This document shows, piece by piece, positions 24,493 through 38,100 of a DNA stretch of 64,000 bases (the stretch's first letter is position 1; each line of letters starts with the position of its first letter). A program made the position numbers and the translations under genes. Source of the stretch: Loxodes magnus (Eukaryota > Ciliophora > Karyorelictea > Loxodida > Loxodidae); assembly GCA_946699065.1 (NCBI GenBank), contig CAMPDV010000317.1, positions 186,001 to 250,000 of the forward strand. Direction: 5' to 3'. Under the pieces are notes generated by a model. That model searched no databases. It was given only the letters and a program-made list of their open reading frames with translations, and was not told the origin of the DNA.

Positions 24493-26985
24493 TTTACTTT
24501 TTATTTATACTTCTTTTAGTTATAAATTTTAATTAAAAAATGGAAATAATAGTTTATTTTATATAATTAGACTTTTTAATTTATTTCTACTCATGCTTTA
24601 GTTTTTTTATCTTGAAACAAATAAACTATTAATTTTCAGACTTTTGAAGATAATCGATCAAATTTTGATATGATTTTAAATATATTGTAGAAAAATATAA
24701 GAAAGCAAAAGTTAAATTTTTATACTCTGTGATAGAAATCTTCGGGATATTATTTTTTATTTTGAATAAAGCTTAATCTTTATAGAGTTTGGCATATTAA
24801 AACATGAAGCAATTATTTCGCTTGTATCTCCCTTACGCTATCTAACATTTCTTAAAATATACTAAAAGCATTTTAAATTGCAATAAATATTCGAATTACT
24901 ATAGTAAAAACTCTTATATTTCTTATTTTCTAAATTTAAAATTATTTCTTGAAATAAGTATTTAACTCTTTAAAGTAAAGAGAAAATGCTTTTTTTCCTT
25001 TGTAAACTTAAATTAAATTTAATGAACAAATTTTAAAATTAAACCTGCTTTTAAAATTAAGACCTTAAAATATTGAAGTCATAAAGTTAGTTAATTTAAT
25101 TTGCTGGTAGATTTTGGCTAAATTTCTTTAAACTATAGCAATTATTAAAATTAATTATATTTTAATTTACTTTTATTTAAAGTTCCATTAGTTTTTTAAA
25201 TAATAAAAAATGTATTAAATCTACAAAATTTAAGTATCAATAACTTAATATGCTAAATCCAGTAAGTAAAAGGTAATTAAAAATAAACTATTAAATTAAT
25301 TTTTAGCATCAAAATCTTATTGACGAGATATTATCATTTTGTTATAAAATGCTTAAGCAAATTTAGAATATTTATACTCAATAACTGTTAAAGAAAATAT
25401 TTTCCAAAATTTTAAAAAGTTAAATTAATCAGTTACTCATAAATAAAACTGATAAATTTGATTAAAAATTTCTAAAGTAAGGCCTTTAAGATCAAATGTA
25501 ATAAAAATATAAAAAACATAAACATTTACCAATTTTGCGAATATTTTTATCGCCAAATATCACAAATTTTAGTTAAAAAAAGAAAACAGTTCTTTATAAC
25601 AAGTTTTCTATAATAATTTAAAAACGTAAGAAATATTTAATAATTATAATTGTTTATTTGATTAATAGTAATCAAAATAAACAAATTTAAAAAATTAGTC
25701 ACAATTATTTAAACTAAATTTAGGCAATTAAGAAACTACACGTTATTAATTATTTTCACATTAATCCAGATGGAAAAATAAATGTGAATAAAATAAAAAA
25801 ATTATTTTTTTAGGTTGGAAAAATTTAAAATATAAGTAATAACCTTACTGTTTAGATATGGTCACTTGATAATTTAGCAAAAAATCTAAAAAACATTCTA
25901 CGTCAACAAAAAATATATTCACATTCATTTTAAATAATTCAAGTTTCACTTGCATCTTATAATATTTCGGATGCGTTCTCTTTTAGAAATTGATTCTAAG
26001 TAGAGGTCTTTAAAGGTTATGAATGTAAAATTCGGGATATTTCACTAATTACAATATGATAAAAAAGCAAATGCAAAACAGCAAAAACTTTTCCTGAATA
26101 TCTTGAAGTGAATCTGTATCATTTTTCGATACTTTCGAGATTTAAAGGAACTTTATTAAGCTTTAAGAACAGAAAAATTTGACTTTTGTTTTCACTAAAA
26201 CCATATCGTGATAAGGGATTTCATCAAAAATAACGAGAAATAGGCTAATTAAAGAAATCATTTAAAGAAGCTCCTTAAAGAAGATGTTCTTCTCTTTAAG
26301 GTTAAAACTTAACTCTCTCACGATTTGATATCATTTAATTAAGACCTTTTTTATTTTTCATAGTATTTAATAGTTTAATAAACTTCTATTTTAACAGAAT
26401 TTAAATCAATTTCTCTTTTATAGTCTTTGAAGAATGTTTATATCATTATTGCTTTAAAGAATTTATTTACTTTTTTAATTATTTTTTCATTCCAAGTTTA
26501 TATTAATTTTATAAAAATTGCTTTACTATATATCTAAAAATTATTTTATTCATTTTACATTTACATTTTTATAAAGAGTTGCATCTTGCTCTCTCATAAA
26601 AGTTTTTGTTACAATGTTTCAAATTTAAAAAATGTCAGTAATCGTATGAAACTTCTTAGCTATGATTTTTAACTTTTAAGGTTAAATCTTAATCATCTAA
26701 CGATCCATTTTTACTTCTAATAAAGAGTTGTAATTAATAAATGAATATTAAAGTTATTATAATAAGGATATAAATTCTTCGGTATAGACTTTGATATAAT
26801 AATTTATGCTTTAAAGGTAAAAAAATATAAAATAATTAAAATTGTCAAATCAGAGTTTTAGAAATAAGAAATTTATAAGTATACTTAATAAATAATTCAA
26901 TTGTTTAATTGTATTGAAATTAAGTCAGAAAATTATTGGAGTTATATTAATTAAAAAATTATTGAAATAAGTTATAAAAATTAAA
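24493..26985. other. A+T-rich interval with a weak coding-like stretch near 25930-26240
   Basis: No ORF2 follows the ORF1 gene. On the plus strand about 25930-26240 reads as plausible protein (VSLASYNISDAFSFRNWFQ, then FPEYLEVNLYHFSIL). The FPEYL-V-hydrophobic-F pattern is reminiscent of ubiquitin-specific proteases of the USP5 type, but neighbouring zinc-ligand and catalytic motifs were not seen, so it is not annotated as a gene. The remainder shows nothing. Confidence 0.35.
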
Positions 26986-28056
26986 ATGGAGAAAAAAGTA
27001 AAGCAATTTACTAAAATTATTTTGTTACGAAAACTCCTAAGAGCAAGAAATCATATCCTAGGGAAAATATCTCTTCTTCATTTTAAGTATGAAATTCTGC
27101 CCAACTTATGTTACTAAAAGATTATAAATAAGATCAGTTATGATCAAAGTAAAGGTATTTTTTTAATATTTTTAGACTAAGTCCTCACTGGTCATACCTC
27201 ACTTGCTAGATCGGTAGACATATCAAGTGACCTGAATTGGATTGTATCGGGTTCTGGATATCCCGAATATTCGATAAATGTCTGGAATTTCCAGACAGGT
27301 TCTCTCCTAAGAACTATAACGAAACGAAATTCTGATATTTAATCGGTAGTAATATCCCCGGATTCTAACTATATTGTATCAGCATTTTAGGATAAAACCA
27401 TAAAGATCTGAAACTTGTAGACAGGTGTCCTCATAAGAACTTTAACGGGGCATACTTCATAAGTTTACTCGGCTGTAATCTCCCGTGACTCTAACTATAT
27501 TATATCCGCATCTAAAGACAAAACCATAAAGATCTGAAATTTCCACAATGGTTCCCTCCTAAGAACTATAACTGGGCATGCTTCTGATGTTTACTCGGTA
27601 GTAATCTCCTTTGACTTTAGCTATGTTATATCAGCATCTTCTGATTATACCATAAAGATCTGGGATTTCTAGACTTGTTAGCTTGTGCGAACTCTTTCTG
27701 GGCATTCAAGCTATATTTTAACCGTAATAATGTCTAAGGATAACAGATATGTAATATCGGGTTCGATGGATAAGACTATTAAGATATGGGAATTCTCAAC
27801 TGGTTAGTGTGTTCGTACTCTTTAAGGTCATACAAACACCGTAGCAAGTATTCAGTTAAGTGCTGATTCAAGTGTTATATTTTCTGGATCAATGGATAAA
27901 ACAATTAAGATATGGAGCTTTGATAAGGGTGAGTGTATATAGACTTTGCAAGGACATACAGGAGAAATATGTTCTATAGCATTGAGTATTGATAATAAAT
28001 GGTTGGTATCAGGAGGATATGATCAGACTGTGCGGAAGTGGAGGATTTGGAGTTGA
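26986..28056 (+). CDS. WD40-repeat protein (one seven-blade propeller)
   Basis: 349 residues in two exons, 26986-27154 and 27176-28056, joined across a 21-nt GT..AG intron. A short N-terminal helix-rich segment of about 60 residues is followed by seven WD40 units, most ending in a form of D-K-T-I-K-I-W and beginning L-x-G-H. These form one beta-propeller, a protein-interaction platform. TGA encodes Trp at some blade ends (KIWN) while TGG is used at others; TAA/TAG appear at Gln. The gene ends TGA 28054-28056 right after the seventh blade. The units resemble those of the NACHT-WD40 protein at 52-56 kb, so this may be a stand-alone propeller relative of that family. Partner and role unknown. 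Confidence 0.88.
27155..27175 (+). other. 21-nt intron in WD40 gene
   Basis: Begins GTATTTTTTT and ends TTTTTAG. Its removal joins AAA-G to AC-TAA, giving the smooth reading DQSK-DQVLTGHTS into the first WD40 blade. Confidence 0.75.
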
Positions 28057-29285
28057 GTAACTTCTTATTTGAACTTAATTAAATTTTACGATTAAAGATC
28101 AATTATTAGTTATTCATTTGAATGAATGTTCTAGGTAAGTTAAGTATTTGTTGGTTTATAAAGTTTTTGATAAATTTCTATATTTTTAGTAATTAAAAAG
28201 TTTTATATTCTTAACTTAAAATAAAGGCTGAGCAAATAATATAGGTTATTGAAAATTTGCGAAAGTATGTGATTTAAAAGTGGTTATATTAAATTATTTT
28301 TTATTATATGAAGAAATATAATAAATTTAAGCTTATTTGTATCTATAAAAGTTTTTCTTTAGATTTATTTTAAGTTTTATTTATATTTCAATTTAAGCAA
28401 AAATTAAAAAAAAAATTTTTGTGAAATTAAAATGTAATATTATTACATACAATGTTATTTTATAGGTTTATTATTTAATTTTTTATTTTCATAATTTTTT
28501 CATTTTACTTATGATATTTTATTTAATTATTATTATTATTAGTTTTTAATTTAAGCTATTATTGATATTTATTTATTATTATAAGCTATTTATTATTCTT
28601 TATAAAAATATGTTTATTTTAATTTTTTAATTATTTAGATTTAATTTTTATGTTTAATATGTTTTCTTCAGATTTGAAAAGAAAAATATCACATTGTAAT
28701 TTTATTTTTAGCTTTCAATTTTAGAGCATAAGATTCGAAAAAAACTTTTTTTTTGGCTCAGCTTTTTATCCTAGGGTAAATATTTGGAAGGAATAAATTT
28801 TTTTGATTAGGCAAAAAAGAATTAAAAGTTTAAAAAAAATAGGAATTTAAAAAATTTTTCAGTAAATTAGAATTTTGTAAATCTTTTTTATTAAAATTGT
28901 ATTTCGTACAAATGAAAAAAGTTATTTTGTTTACAGAAAGGTTTAAAATTTTAAAAGTTTTAACTAATTTTTTTTCTTTTTGATTAAGAAAAAAATATAT
29001 AAAAGTTAAATTTTTTTTAAATGATAAAAACAAAAGTTATTGCTTATTTTTATGATAAAAATGAATTTTTTTGACTTTGAGATAACATTTTTTTAATTTT
29101 AATTTCTTTTCTAGTAAAAGAAAAACTAGTGATAAAAATTTTAATTTTATAAGAATTTACTTAGATGAAAAGGATTTCAATAAAAAAGGAGAGAAAAGGA
29201 AGTAAAGAAAGAAAATGTTAAAAATATTATTTGTTTTTTTAGTTCTGAGTCTTACGCTAAAAAAGATTTTATAGATGGATAAATA
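28057..29285. other. A+T-rich interval, nothing identified
   Basis: Long T- and A-runs; the standard-code ORF at 28830-29033 is composed of Lys, Phe, Asn and Ile only and looks like chance. Confidence 0.6.
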
Positions 29286-31080
29286 AAAAAATGGATAGAG
29301 CTTTGAAAGAATAAAAAAATTTTAACAATGGTTTTTAAATTAAGATATCAAAGATTAAGCTTATGAACTTCTTAACAAATTGCTTAATAAGTTTGATGAG
29401 AATCCATATACTGACGGGAGATTTCAATACCCCTTTTATAGGATTTTGCAGACAATCCTGAAAATAATTATGATAATACGAATAGATTATCAGAATTTCT
29501 CCTAAAAAATGATCTTGAAATAATGAATGATAGTAAAGTAATAAAAGTATATAAAAGAAACTGTATAATTGTATTGTAATGATTTTATCATTGTAAGCAA
29601 CATTTTAATATTAATTAATTTGCAAACTTCGCTGCTCATAATTATAGTTTATTTTCTGGTCATAATCCAATCACTGTCGATTTTATCAATAATTCTATAG
29701 TATATTGGGAAAAGATAACTCAGAGAAAATATAAAATAAATAGGTTATAAGATGCAAAGATAGGCAAAAATATTAAGAATCTTTCCTACAAACTTATCTA
29801 GAATTCTTTTAAATAGATTAAGATAATCTTGAAGATTAATATGAATGCATCAAAAGTAATATTTAAGACAATGCTGATCAAACATTAGGTTCGTTTATTT
29901 CAGACTCAAATTATAACAAACCTCCTTGAGCTCTCACAAAGAAATAAATAGAGGCAAAAAGGGCTATTTCAGTATATAAGGACACTCACATAAAATTTGG
30001 AAGAATAAACTAATAAGTAACTAATTTTCATAAGATAGCGAAACGATTTTGGAAAAACTTAAAGTATAATTTGTGAAATTAAAAAAAACAAAGCAAAAAA
30101 GAAACTTTTATTTCTAAATGGAGATGCTAAAGAAATATTTTAGTATATTAAGAAAATTCTAAATCATAAGAAAAGAAATTAAATGAACTTTAATTAAGAA
30201 ATCGGAAACAAGTGAATTGATTCATGGGAGAATTGCTTTTTTAACAAACATTTTTATCTAAATCAATAATTGATAAACTTTAGTAATTAAAAAATAGATA
30301 AAATATACGATAGTATTCAAGTAATTTAATTTAATCAAATCTCTTATTTATAAGGATTTGATCTTTCTATCTATTTTTCTTATTAACAATACTCTAAATT
30401 ATATGATAAAGCTTTAAAAAAAGACTATAATATCTGATTTATTAGAGAAATTTGATTTATCCTTCATAAATAGGCCTTATAAAAACAGATAAAAAACTTA
30501 ATAGATTTTAATAACATAAAAATTAATTGAAAACTCTTAGAAACGTGTAAAAGAGAAATCTATATTGATTGCATCATTGATAGATGATGAAAAAATCTTT
30601 GATTCAATAGAAAGAAGAATTCTGTTTAATCAACTAAAGAATGTTAAACTACCACTTGGATATCAATAGCATTAGAATCTTTTTACAAAAATCAAAATTC
30701 TTTATTTATTATATATGGAAAGAACTCAGAAAACATTTATAATGCAACAATGGAGTTATGCAAAGAAGATACCATGGGTCAGTTTTAGGATTGTGCATTA
30801 TTAAATAGTAATTAGATAATTAGAAAGTATAAAAACTAATTCGAATCAAAATGCCAGGGTTCAAGTATTAGCTTTGCTTCCAAAAGATGCAAAGTAGATG
30901 TAGGAATAAATAAATGAAAAAATTAGATTTTTGAATAAATTCACTTAAAGACTAAAGTAACTTAATCTAAATGTATCTAAATTAAAAAAAACATTAGAAA
31001 TAATAAAACTAAAGCTTATTATGAGAAAACAAACCAATTATTTAAAAAGTGTCAAGCATGAGAATGATTTAAAAAAAAGA
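29286..31080 (+). mobile_element. LINE ORF2 fragment, degenerate (endonuclease and part of reverse transcriptase)
   Basis: Pieces of a non-LTR retrotransposon ORF2 in several frames, all on the plus strand. IKDQAYELLNKLL and the following TGDFN-like stretch match the APE endonuclease of the copy at 58.7-59.2 kb (VKDLAYEQLNTLL, ILMGDFNALL), as does DNPENNYDNTNRL. SGHNPITVDF near 29660 is the SDHNPI motif that closes APE domains. About 30580-30790 carries reverse-transcriptase motifs: LIDDEKIFDSIERR (catalytic Asp region, FxD..KAFD..-like) and HGSVLGLC (xQGSxLxP-like). Frame changes show that it is no longer functional. The 3' end abuts the opposite-strand LINE fragment at about 31.08 kb. Confidence 0.75.
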
Positions 31081-32160
31081 ATTGTAAGCAAAATTCATCT
31101 TTTAAATTAAATTTAAACTAAAAGAGATTTTTAACGTCTTTAATTGCAAGAATTGCTTCTTCAATTATAGACGTTAGTAAATGCTTTTAAATTGTTTTTT
31201 AATCTTGTTTACATCTCATCGTTTTTCTTTAGTTAGTTCTTCTTTCTATTCATCTTTAGCTTCTTCCTTTTTTGCTTTCTCCATTTCTAGAATCTCAAGT
31301 CTCCTTGTCATTAGCTTCTTGTGAAATATTTTGATCTATAAGTCTAAATACTCCAATTTAGACCTTAAAAATGAGTTTAGATATTCTTGATCGTATAGTA
31401 TAAGGCGCCTTAAGTCATAATTTCCGATTTTTTCCGATAATCAATTCATTATATTAGAATAGTACACACATTTAAAGATATGCTCGAAAGTTTCATACTC
31501 TCCACACATACAAAAGGGATTATCAATGGGGTAACGACGATCTTAAAGATCCTTACGGAAATTATAAGTTTAGGTTCTAAGTTTATATATACTGATAATT
31601 TCTCGTCTATACTATTAGTTTAATTTAGTATAAGTAATTTGTGGAAATTGTTAAAGATTACCAAATTATTCAGTATATACTTTAACTGTTTTCATTCCCA
31701 TAAATTTTTTAGTAGCTACCTTGTGGAAATATTGTTGTATTTTTTCTCTTATATGGTTTGTAAAAGTTTTAAGATTGGTATAATTCTATTAATTCTGCAG
31801 ATCGATATTATAAAGGTCTGATAATTGCTACACTTGATCGTAGTATTGAAATCCTTTTTTCCATATATTAATGAAAAGAGAGCCTATTGTTGATCTTGGA
31901 AAATCAGTACTTTCTTATTTAATTTTATAGTAGAATCTTAAGAATTTTATAGCTATAATGTGCTTAAAGTGTAATCAATTCAGGTCTATATAACATGATT
32001 CATTAAATGTTGAAGTTGTTACTTAAAAAGCTTTTCTTGAAATTAATCTCATGCTTGATTCTATTCTGTTCAGAACTCCAGTTACTCCTTTTTGAATACT
32101 TCATGGTACTAAGTCTCCTCCATATTCTGCTTTAGGTAATGAAAAAGTCTACATAAAGTT
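31081..32160 (-). mobile_element. LINE ORF2 3' fragment (RT thumb/C-terminal zinc-finger region)
   Basis: Minus strand, fairly well preserved. In order: PKAEYGGDLVPWSIQKGV, RKAFQVTTSTFNESCYIDLN, REIISIYKL, then the ORF2 C-terminal finger PFCMCGEYETFEHIFKC (C-x-C…H-x3-C), and a Lys/Glu-rich tail with EKAKKEEAKDEQKEEL. Each block has an equivalent in the copy at 63030-64000 (PKAEYGCDITPWAV, LTFNESCFIYLN, CLCGIDFDEFNHIFDC), which establishes the family. It is 5' truncated and joined, in the same orientation and frame, to the end of the beta-helix membrane-protein gene. The exact junction cannot be fixed; it lies between about 32,120 and 32,190. Confidence 0.75.
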
Positions 32161-35100
32161 TTAAAATGTCAAGGAGTTACATTCTTAACGTAAGAAAGAC
32201 TTAGTTGAAATGATTTATTATTGAAAGGAGATCTCTATAAGTACCTAGCGAAACCAGAGGATGAGGAAGTAGAAATTAAACGAAACAAGGAGGATAAAAG
32301 ATATGAGGTCAATGAATCTATGACGCTCGTTAGATTCAAAGTAGATACCAAAGTAAAGAATTAAAGTGGAAATTGCTAAAGAATTCACCTCCAACTTACA
32401 TAGCGCAGACTTAGAGTAAGGACTATATCTCACCTATAGGTAAATGCACATCATTAGGATGAAAATCAAACATCAGAACTGGAATATTATTGTAGAGCTC
32501 TAAAGGAAAACGAAAACGAGAGATATTGCGAATTTCTCGTATATTTTAACGAATTCTCAGTAATAAAATTCGTCCCTGTAGCCTATTGTTAGGAATCTAA
32601 ACAGCTATTTCTTAATCTAGTATCTTCTATACTTTTAAAGGTATAGAACAGTGATTAGAGGAATGAAAAATCCAAAGAATATAAAACTTGGTAATGCTAC
32701 AGCTAAAGCAAATACTAGATGACTTCCCTTCAAGCATTCTATGTCAATATAGGTATTTAAAATCCATTTGTCTTAGGAAAGTCTAAAGCAACTAAATACA
32801 CCAAAAATAGTTTTTATCATATTACTGTTGAGCTAGAAAAAAGAGACGCTCATAACAGTAATGAAAGTTTATTTCTTTACTACGGACTTTAAAAACATGA
32901 TTAGTGTAGTGATTGTTATAATTACAAAAGGCATGGAAATAGTTACTACGATTCTATTATAATACCTGTTTTTTCCTTCTTACAATAAGCAATCAAATCC
33001 GAAAGTAAAGGTAGCTCCCTAGTTATAATATTCTATTATATAGAATAATCCTTAGAATACCTAAGGTCATTTGAAGTTAAAATTTTAAATAAGAGACTAA
33101 AACTGAGTTTAGTTGGTTAAAATTTTGAAATAAACGCCATAAAGACTTTCTTTTCCATATATAGATGCTAGTGTTTGATTAACTATATACAGTATAATAG
33201 ATATGAAGACTACAATGATAAATATGGTTAGAACTATTGTTTCGTCCTAGTCTAGGCATTTCTTACAATAATTGCTAAGATCTTTTGTGTAATTTTGTTT
33301 ACACACATCACATAAAATGCCTTCATAGTTATCATTGCACTTTCCTTTCCAATTAACTTACTTCATCATTTCTTTTCTTATTTCCGTATCAGTTTCTTTA
33401 AGATAATCAGCTAAATAATTGCTAGATAAGCAGCTACCTAAGCAAGCTTGTTTATTAGGACATTAATGAATATCTTCTGAAATAAAACTTTCTCTTTAAT
33501 ATCCTTCTTTTGGTGTAACTAAATCTCCCCCATAGCAAATGCCACCTTCAATACATTTTTTGCACTAAGTGTTGTTTTCATTCAAAGAGAAATATCCAAA
33601 AGGCCAGTTTTAGCATTAGTTTCCATTAATCAAAATTTATCCTTGAAGGCATTTCTTGATATAAACCTAAATTTATACTTTGCTATTTGCCTCAGAAGCA
33701 TTAGGATAATTTTAGCTGATAGCATCTGTTTATATCTATAGCTATGCTATATTTCCAGGCTTTGCTTTTACTATTATATTATCAATATTATAAGCTCCCA
33801 TTTCTGCTTTCTTCTTAGTTTCTCCCTCCAAGATAACGCTATCGTTGCATGATGATACTTGAACATTTGAAAAATAGTCTGTTTTTATGATATAACCAAA
33901 GATATCAGTCAAGTAAAATACTTATTAGGAAGTAGATTATCCAGGAAGTAATGAAATAAATCATCTTTAAGATTCTTTCAGCCAACAGTGAGCTAAAGCG
34001 TCATCAATTGATTTATTAGTCAACTGATAGGAAAACGAGGCAATATTGCTGCTATAATAAGCTGAGTTATTTTGAAATAATGGACATATTTCTTCACTGT
34101 TAACAGCAGGTATAAACATAGGAAATTATCACTAGAAAGATATAGCTCCTCCTTCACTTAGTTTACTGAGTATAGTGTTGTTGATAAAAGTGTTGCTTTA
34201 TATTAAATACCCACAGTTCTATTAATTATCACATACCAGTCTCAAAGCTCCTCCTCTTGCTATTTGATTTTAACCTCCATCAACTTTGTTGTTCTAAAAT
34301 ATGTTTTATTCAAAGGTAACTTTAGCGTTTAAGCAATACCCTGCACCTCCATGCTCTTGTGAGGTGCATTATTCAAATATGCTATTTTTAATCATGCAGG
34401 TATAAAGTAAGTTGGTATTTATGATGGCAAAGCAAGAACCTTATTTGGATGTTTAGTTTGTGCAAAGGCAATCTATTATGCTTATTTACGAGTCAATAGA
34501 TAAGATAGCAGAGCTCTAGACGTTTCTGCTAAATTCATCCTTAAACTTCGCAGATTCTATATTTACTGTACTCCTTTCAAACACCAAGGAAGTATTAACG
34601 TAACTTTCTAAAGTGCTACTTTACAGATCTATTGTAGAAGACTTTAAGTAGATAACTGATCCTTAATGTGTAGAACTGGTATTAAAGAAATATGAGCTAT
34701 TAATAGACAAGATAGTCTACTCAGCATATATTACTCCTCCATTTTAATCCGCAAACATATTCTTGAAAGTTGAATAGCTAAGCTCTATATGTGAGTTTGA
34801 TAGATATATAGCCCCTCCTTGACTTCCTTATCCATTTAGGAATTTAGAATAACTTATTTTTACATCCGACTCAAAATAACTGGAGATGAAAGCTCTTTTT
34901 TAGGATTTTTAGTGCTAGAAAATTGAATCAGAGATAGTAACTTTAGAATTGAGAATGAAAACTCCTGACGTTATATAATCAGCACAGCTATTACTAAAAG
35001 AGACGTTCCCTATACTCATTTAACTCTGACAGATAAAAATAGCTGATACTTCACCACTATTGTTATGTATGATCGTATTCCAGGTCTAACTTTACTTTTA

Positions 35101-38100
35101 CTTAAAAGAAATTCATATATTGATCGATCCAGTTGAAGAAGCGTGATTATCGTAGATAATGGAATTGTTTAATTAAAGTAGGAGTTTTGTGCATATAATA
35201 CTGCACCTTCTTCTGCTTTACACTTAGAGAAATTAGAATTATTTGCAGTTAGATTGCTTCCTTATTACATGAACGCTACTCCTCCTTTACTTATTGCATA
35301 GTTATTGATGCATTTCACGTTATTTAAGTTTAGATCTGAAGATTAGATATGAAAAGCAGCTCCTTCAACTGCTGAATTATTTAGAAATGTTGAGTTAGTG
35401 ACTACAACAATTGACATAACAGCCTTAATAACGCCTCCAATGGCAGCATTATTATTCCTACAGCTTATTTCCTATAAAATAATATTAGTATATGATATCG
35501 AAAGCACTGCTCCATTGATGGCTACATTATTATCAAAACTATATTTCTAAATCATTATTGTATCTTTGCTTGTCTCAATAACACCTCCAGAAGTTCTAGC
35601 TTTGTTAACTTTAAAATGGCAATTAATGATTTAATAATCCGAAATTTGAGAGAAGATCGAAGTTCCTTTCAAGCCTTTATTTCCTTCAAATCTAGTATTT
35701 AAAAATATTCCTTTTACGTTTTTTAAGATGATCAAAAAGTAAATCTAAGCATCATTCTCTAATATCGTGCAATTTTAAAAAGAGAAGCGAACACCTGAAA
35801 TTTCTATCAGCGATCCTTCTTTTATTCAGTTACTTTGTATCAAAGTCTAAAATATACTTATGTCAGCATTTTTGGCTTGTATTAGATCGTAAACTGAGTT
35901 CTGGGAATATACGTTTTAATTGAGGACCATAAGACTGAGCTATAGACCTAATACAATTGCATTAGCGTTGTTTAGATTGAAATTACACCGATCTAGCAAT
36001 AAAGCATGAGTAGCAGAAACTTGTATTATGTTGCCTTATTTTGATGTGTTGTTGCTGAAATTTAATTAACTAAGATAAATATTTGAATTTTATAGAACTA
36101 GGATTGAACCTTTTGAACCATAATTCTCAGTTAGCTAACTTTCAGATATACTCGAATTTGATTAAGAGATGTATAAAGCAGCTCCGTTTGTTGCTTGATT
36201 CATTTATATTTTAACTTGTTTAAGTGTGACATTTGAATTCAAGCAAAATAAGTTTACCCCTTGCTTTTCAGCCTTATTTCTCTTAAATTCGCTGTTAAAC
36301 ATAAAAATTTCGGTATTAAGTAACCATATTCCTGCTCCATTGGTAGCTTCATTTTCAAATGCTAGTATATTTTTTATTTGTAGCTTGCTTTTTTCTAACC
36401 AAAGGAACGCTCCTTCTAAAGCTGTGTTTTAGAAAAATAAAGAATCTTCTATAGAAACATCCGAACTAAAGCTATATATGAATGCTCCTTTAGCAGCTTT
36501 ATTATTAACCACTTCAACTTATATAACTGTAGATTGACTTTAATCAAAGTAAACGTTTCCATATTCAGTACCTTTATTACGCTCTATCGTTAGAGCTTAT
36601 AAAACTAACTACATTTGGTGATATAAGCAATACTTCCACTGCTTGCTTCATTAGCTTCAAAAGTACAGTTGATTATAAAGCTTGAAATTTAGCTGGCTAA
36701 TTAATTAAGGTACAGCGCTCCTCCATTTTATTTAGCCTTATTGCCTGTAAATAGGCAGTTTTAAATATAATCTAAACGGCAGTTTTAAGCATATAAAAAG
36801 CCTCCATTCTAACTGGCTGCCTAATTTTCTATACCAGTGACGTTTTTAATGCTTATTACTTTTGAGTTTTATAAATAAATCGCTCCTCCATCGAAAGTGA
36901 GGGCTGTATTTTATTTGAACTAGCAGTTCAAAATTTGCATTATATCAACCTAGTATCCAAAGATAGCTCCTCCTCAATATAATCCCTTATTAGCTTTAAA
37001 CTTGTTATTATAAATTAAATAGACTTAAGTGAAGGTCATGAAAACAGCACCTCCTAGTACAAAAGCCTCATTACTTAGAAACTAGTTATTGGTAATAAGT
37101 CCAATGTAGCTGTCATTAAAAACAAAGTTCCTCCGTTTACATTTGCACGATTCTCATTGTAAACATTATCTATCAGTTGTTCTACATTTGTCTATATGAA
37201 AAGAGCAAACCAATCAAAGGTAAATCCCTCATTGTTTATCGCTGATACTTAACTCATTTGAGTCATTGAGCTTTCAATAAAAAGAATAGCTCCTCCTTAT
37301 ACGGATGCCTTATTTTAGATGAAGCTACAATTAAATATTTGCTTAAAGTCAGACTTTTATACAAAAAATGCTCCTCCTAGCGAAGCCTCATTTTCAATGA
37401 AGTCACAAGAAGTTAGACTGACTTAAGAATTTTAACTATATGCTGCTCCTCCTAATTTTTAAACCCTATTTAACAAAAATAAGCTCTGATCCACCTACAT
37501 ATCAACATTCATTGAGTAAAGCGCACCTCCATAATATGCAGAATTGTCTCCGTTTTAGATAAACTAGGAGATCTAGATGAGCAAGCTAGAAAACGTGAGC
37601 TATAGACTTCCATATTTAGCATTGTTACTCTAGAATGTAGAGCTTATAATAGTTAAGTTAGATTAAATGCTTTTAATAATGTTTTCTTGGTTCTAAGTAA
37701 AAATGCTATTCTATATTATCACTGTTGAGTTCTATGAGAGTATACTCTATTATTAATCATACGCTATGCAGTTCTTAATCTGCACGTTATCGAACTTCAT
37801 TACACTTCCTTCTAAGTGTAAATAAGCTTTGAATTGTAGCTTAAAATGCTTGATAGTTGAAGTGAGAATTCTAATAATAGATTCCTTGGATTCTATGAGT
37901 GTATAGCTTTAATACTATTGGCAATCTATTTCAGTGCATGAGAGATTATTTTGTAGTTATTCACCTGATATGACTAAGTCCTTTATTACTAGTATGTCTT
38001 CTTACAACCTTATAAGTACTTCTGGCTTCTATACATAGAGTTAAGCTTTAACTTTGGAATTGAAGCACATAGGATCTGCTTACTGTCATACTTAGCAGGA

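Noticed and set aside
25930-26240. USP5-like ubiquitin hydrolase fragment
   Set aside because: Only one short motif resembles the family; Cys and His box motifs were not found.
28830-29033. Minus-strand standard-code ORF of 67 codons
   Set aside because: Low-complexity Lys/Phe/Asn/Leu translation of A/T runs without homology.
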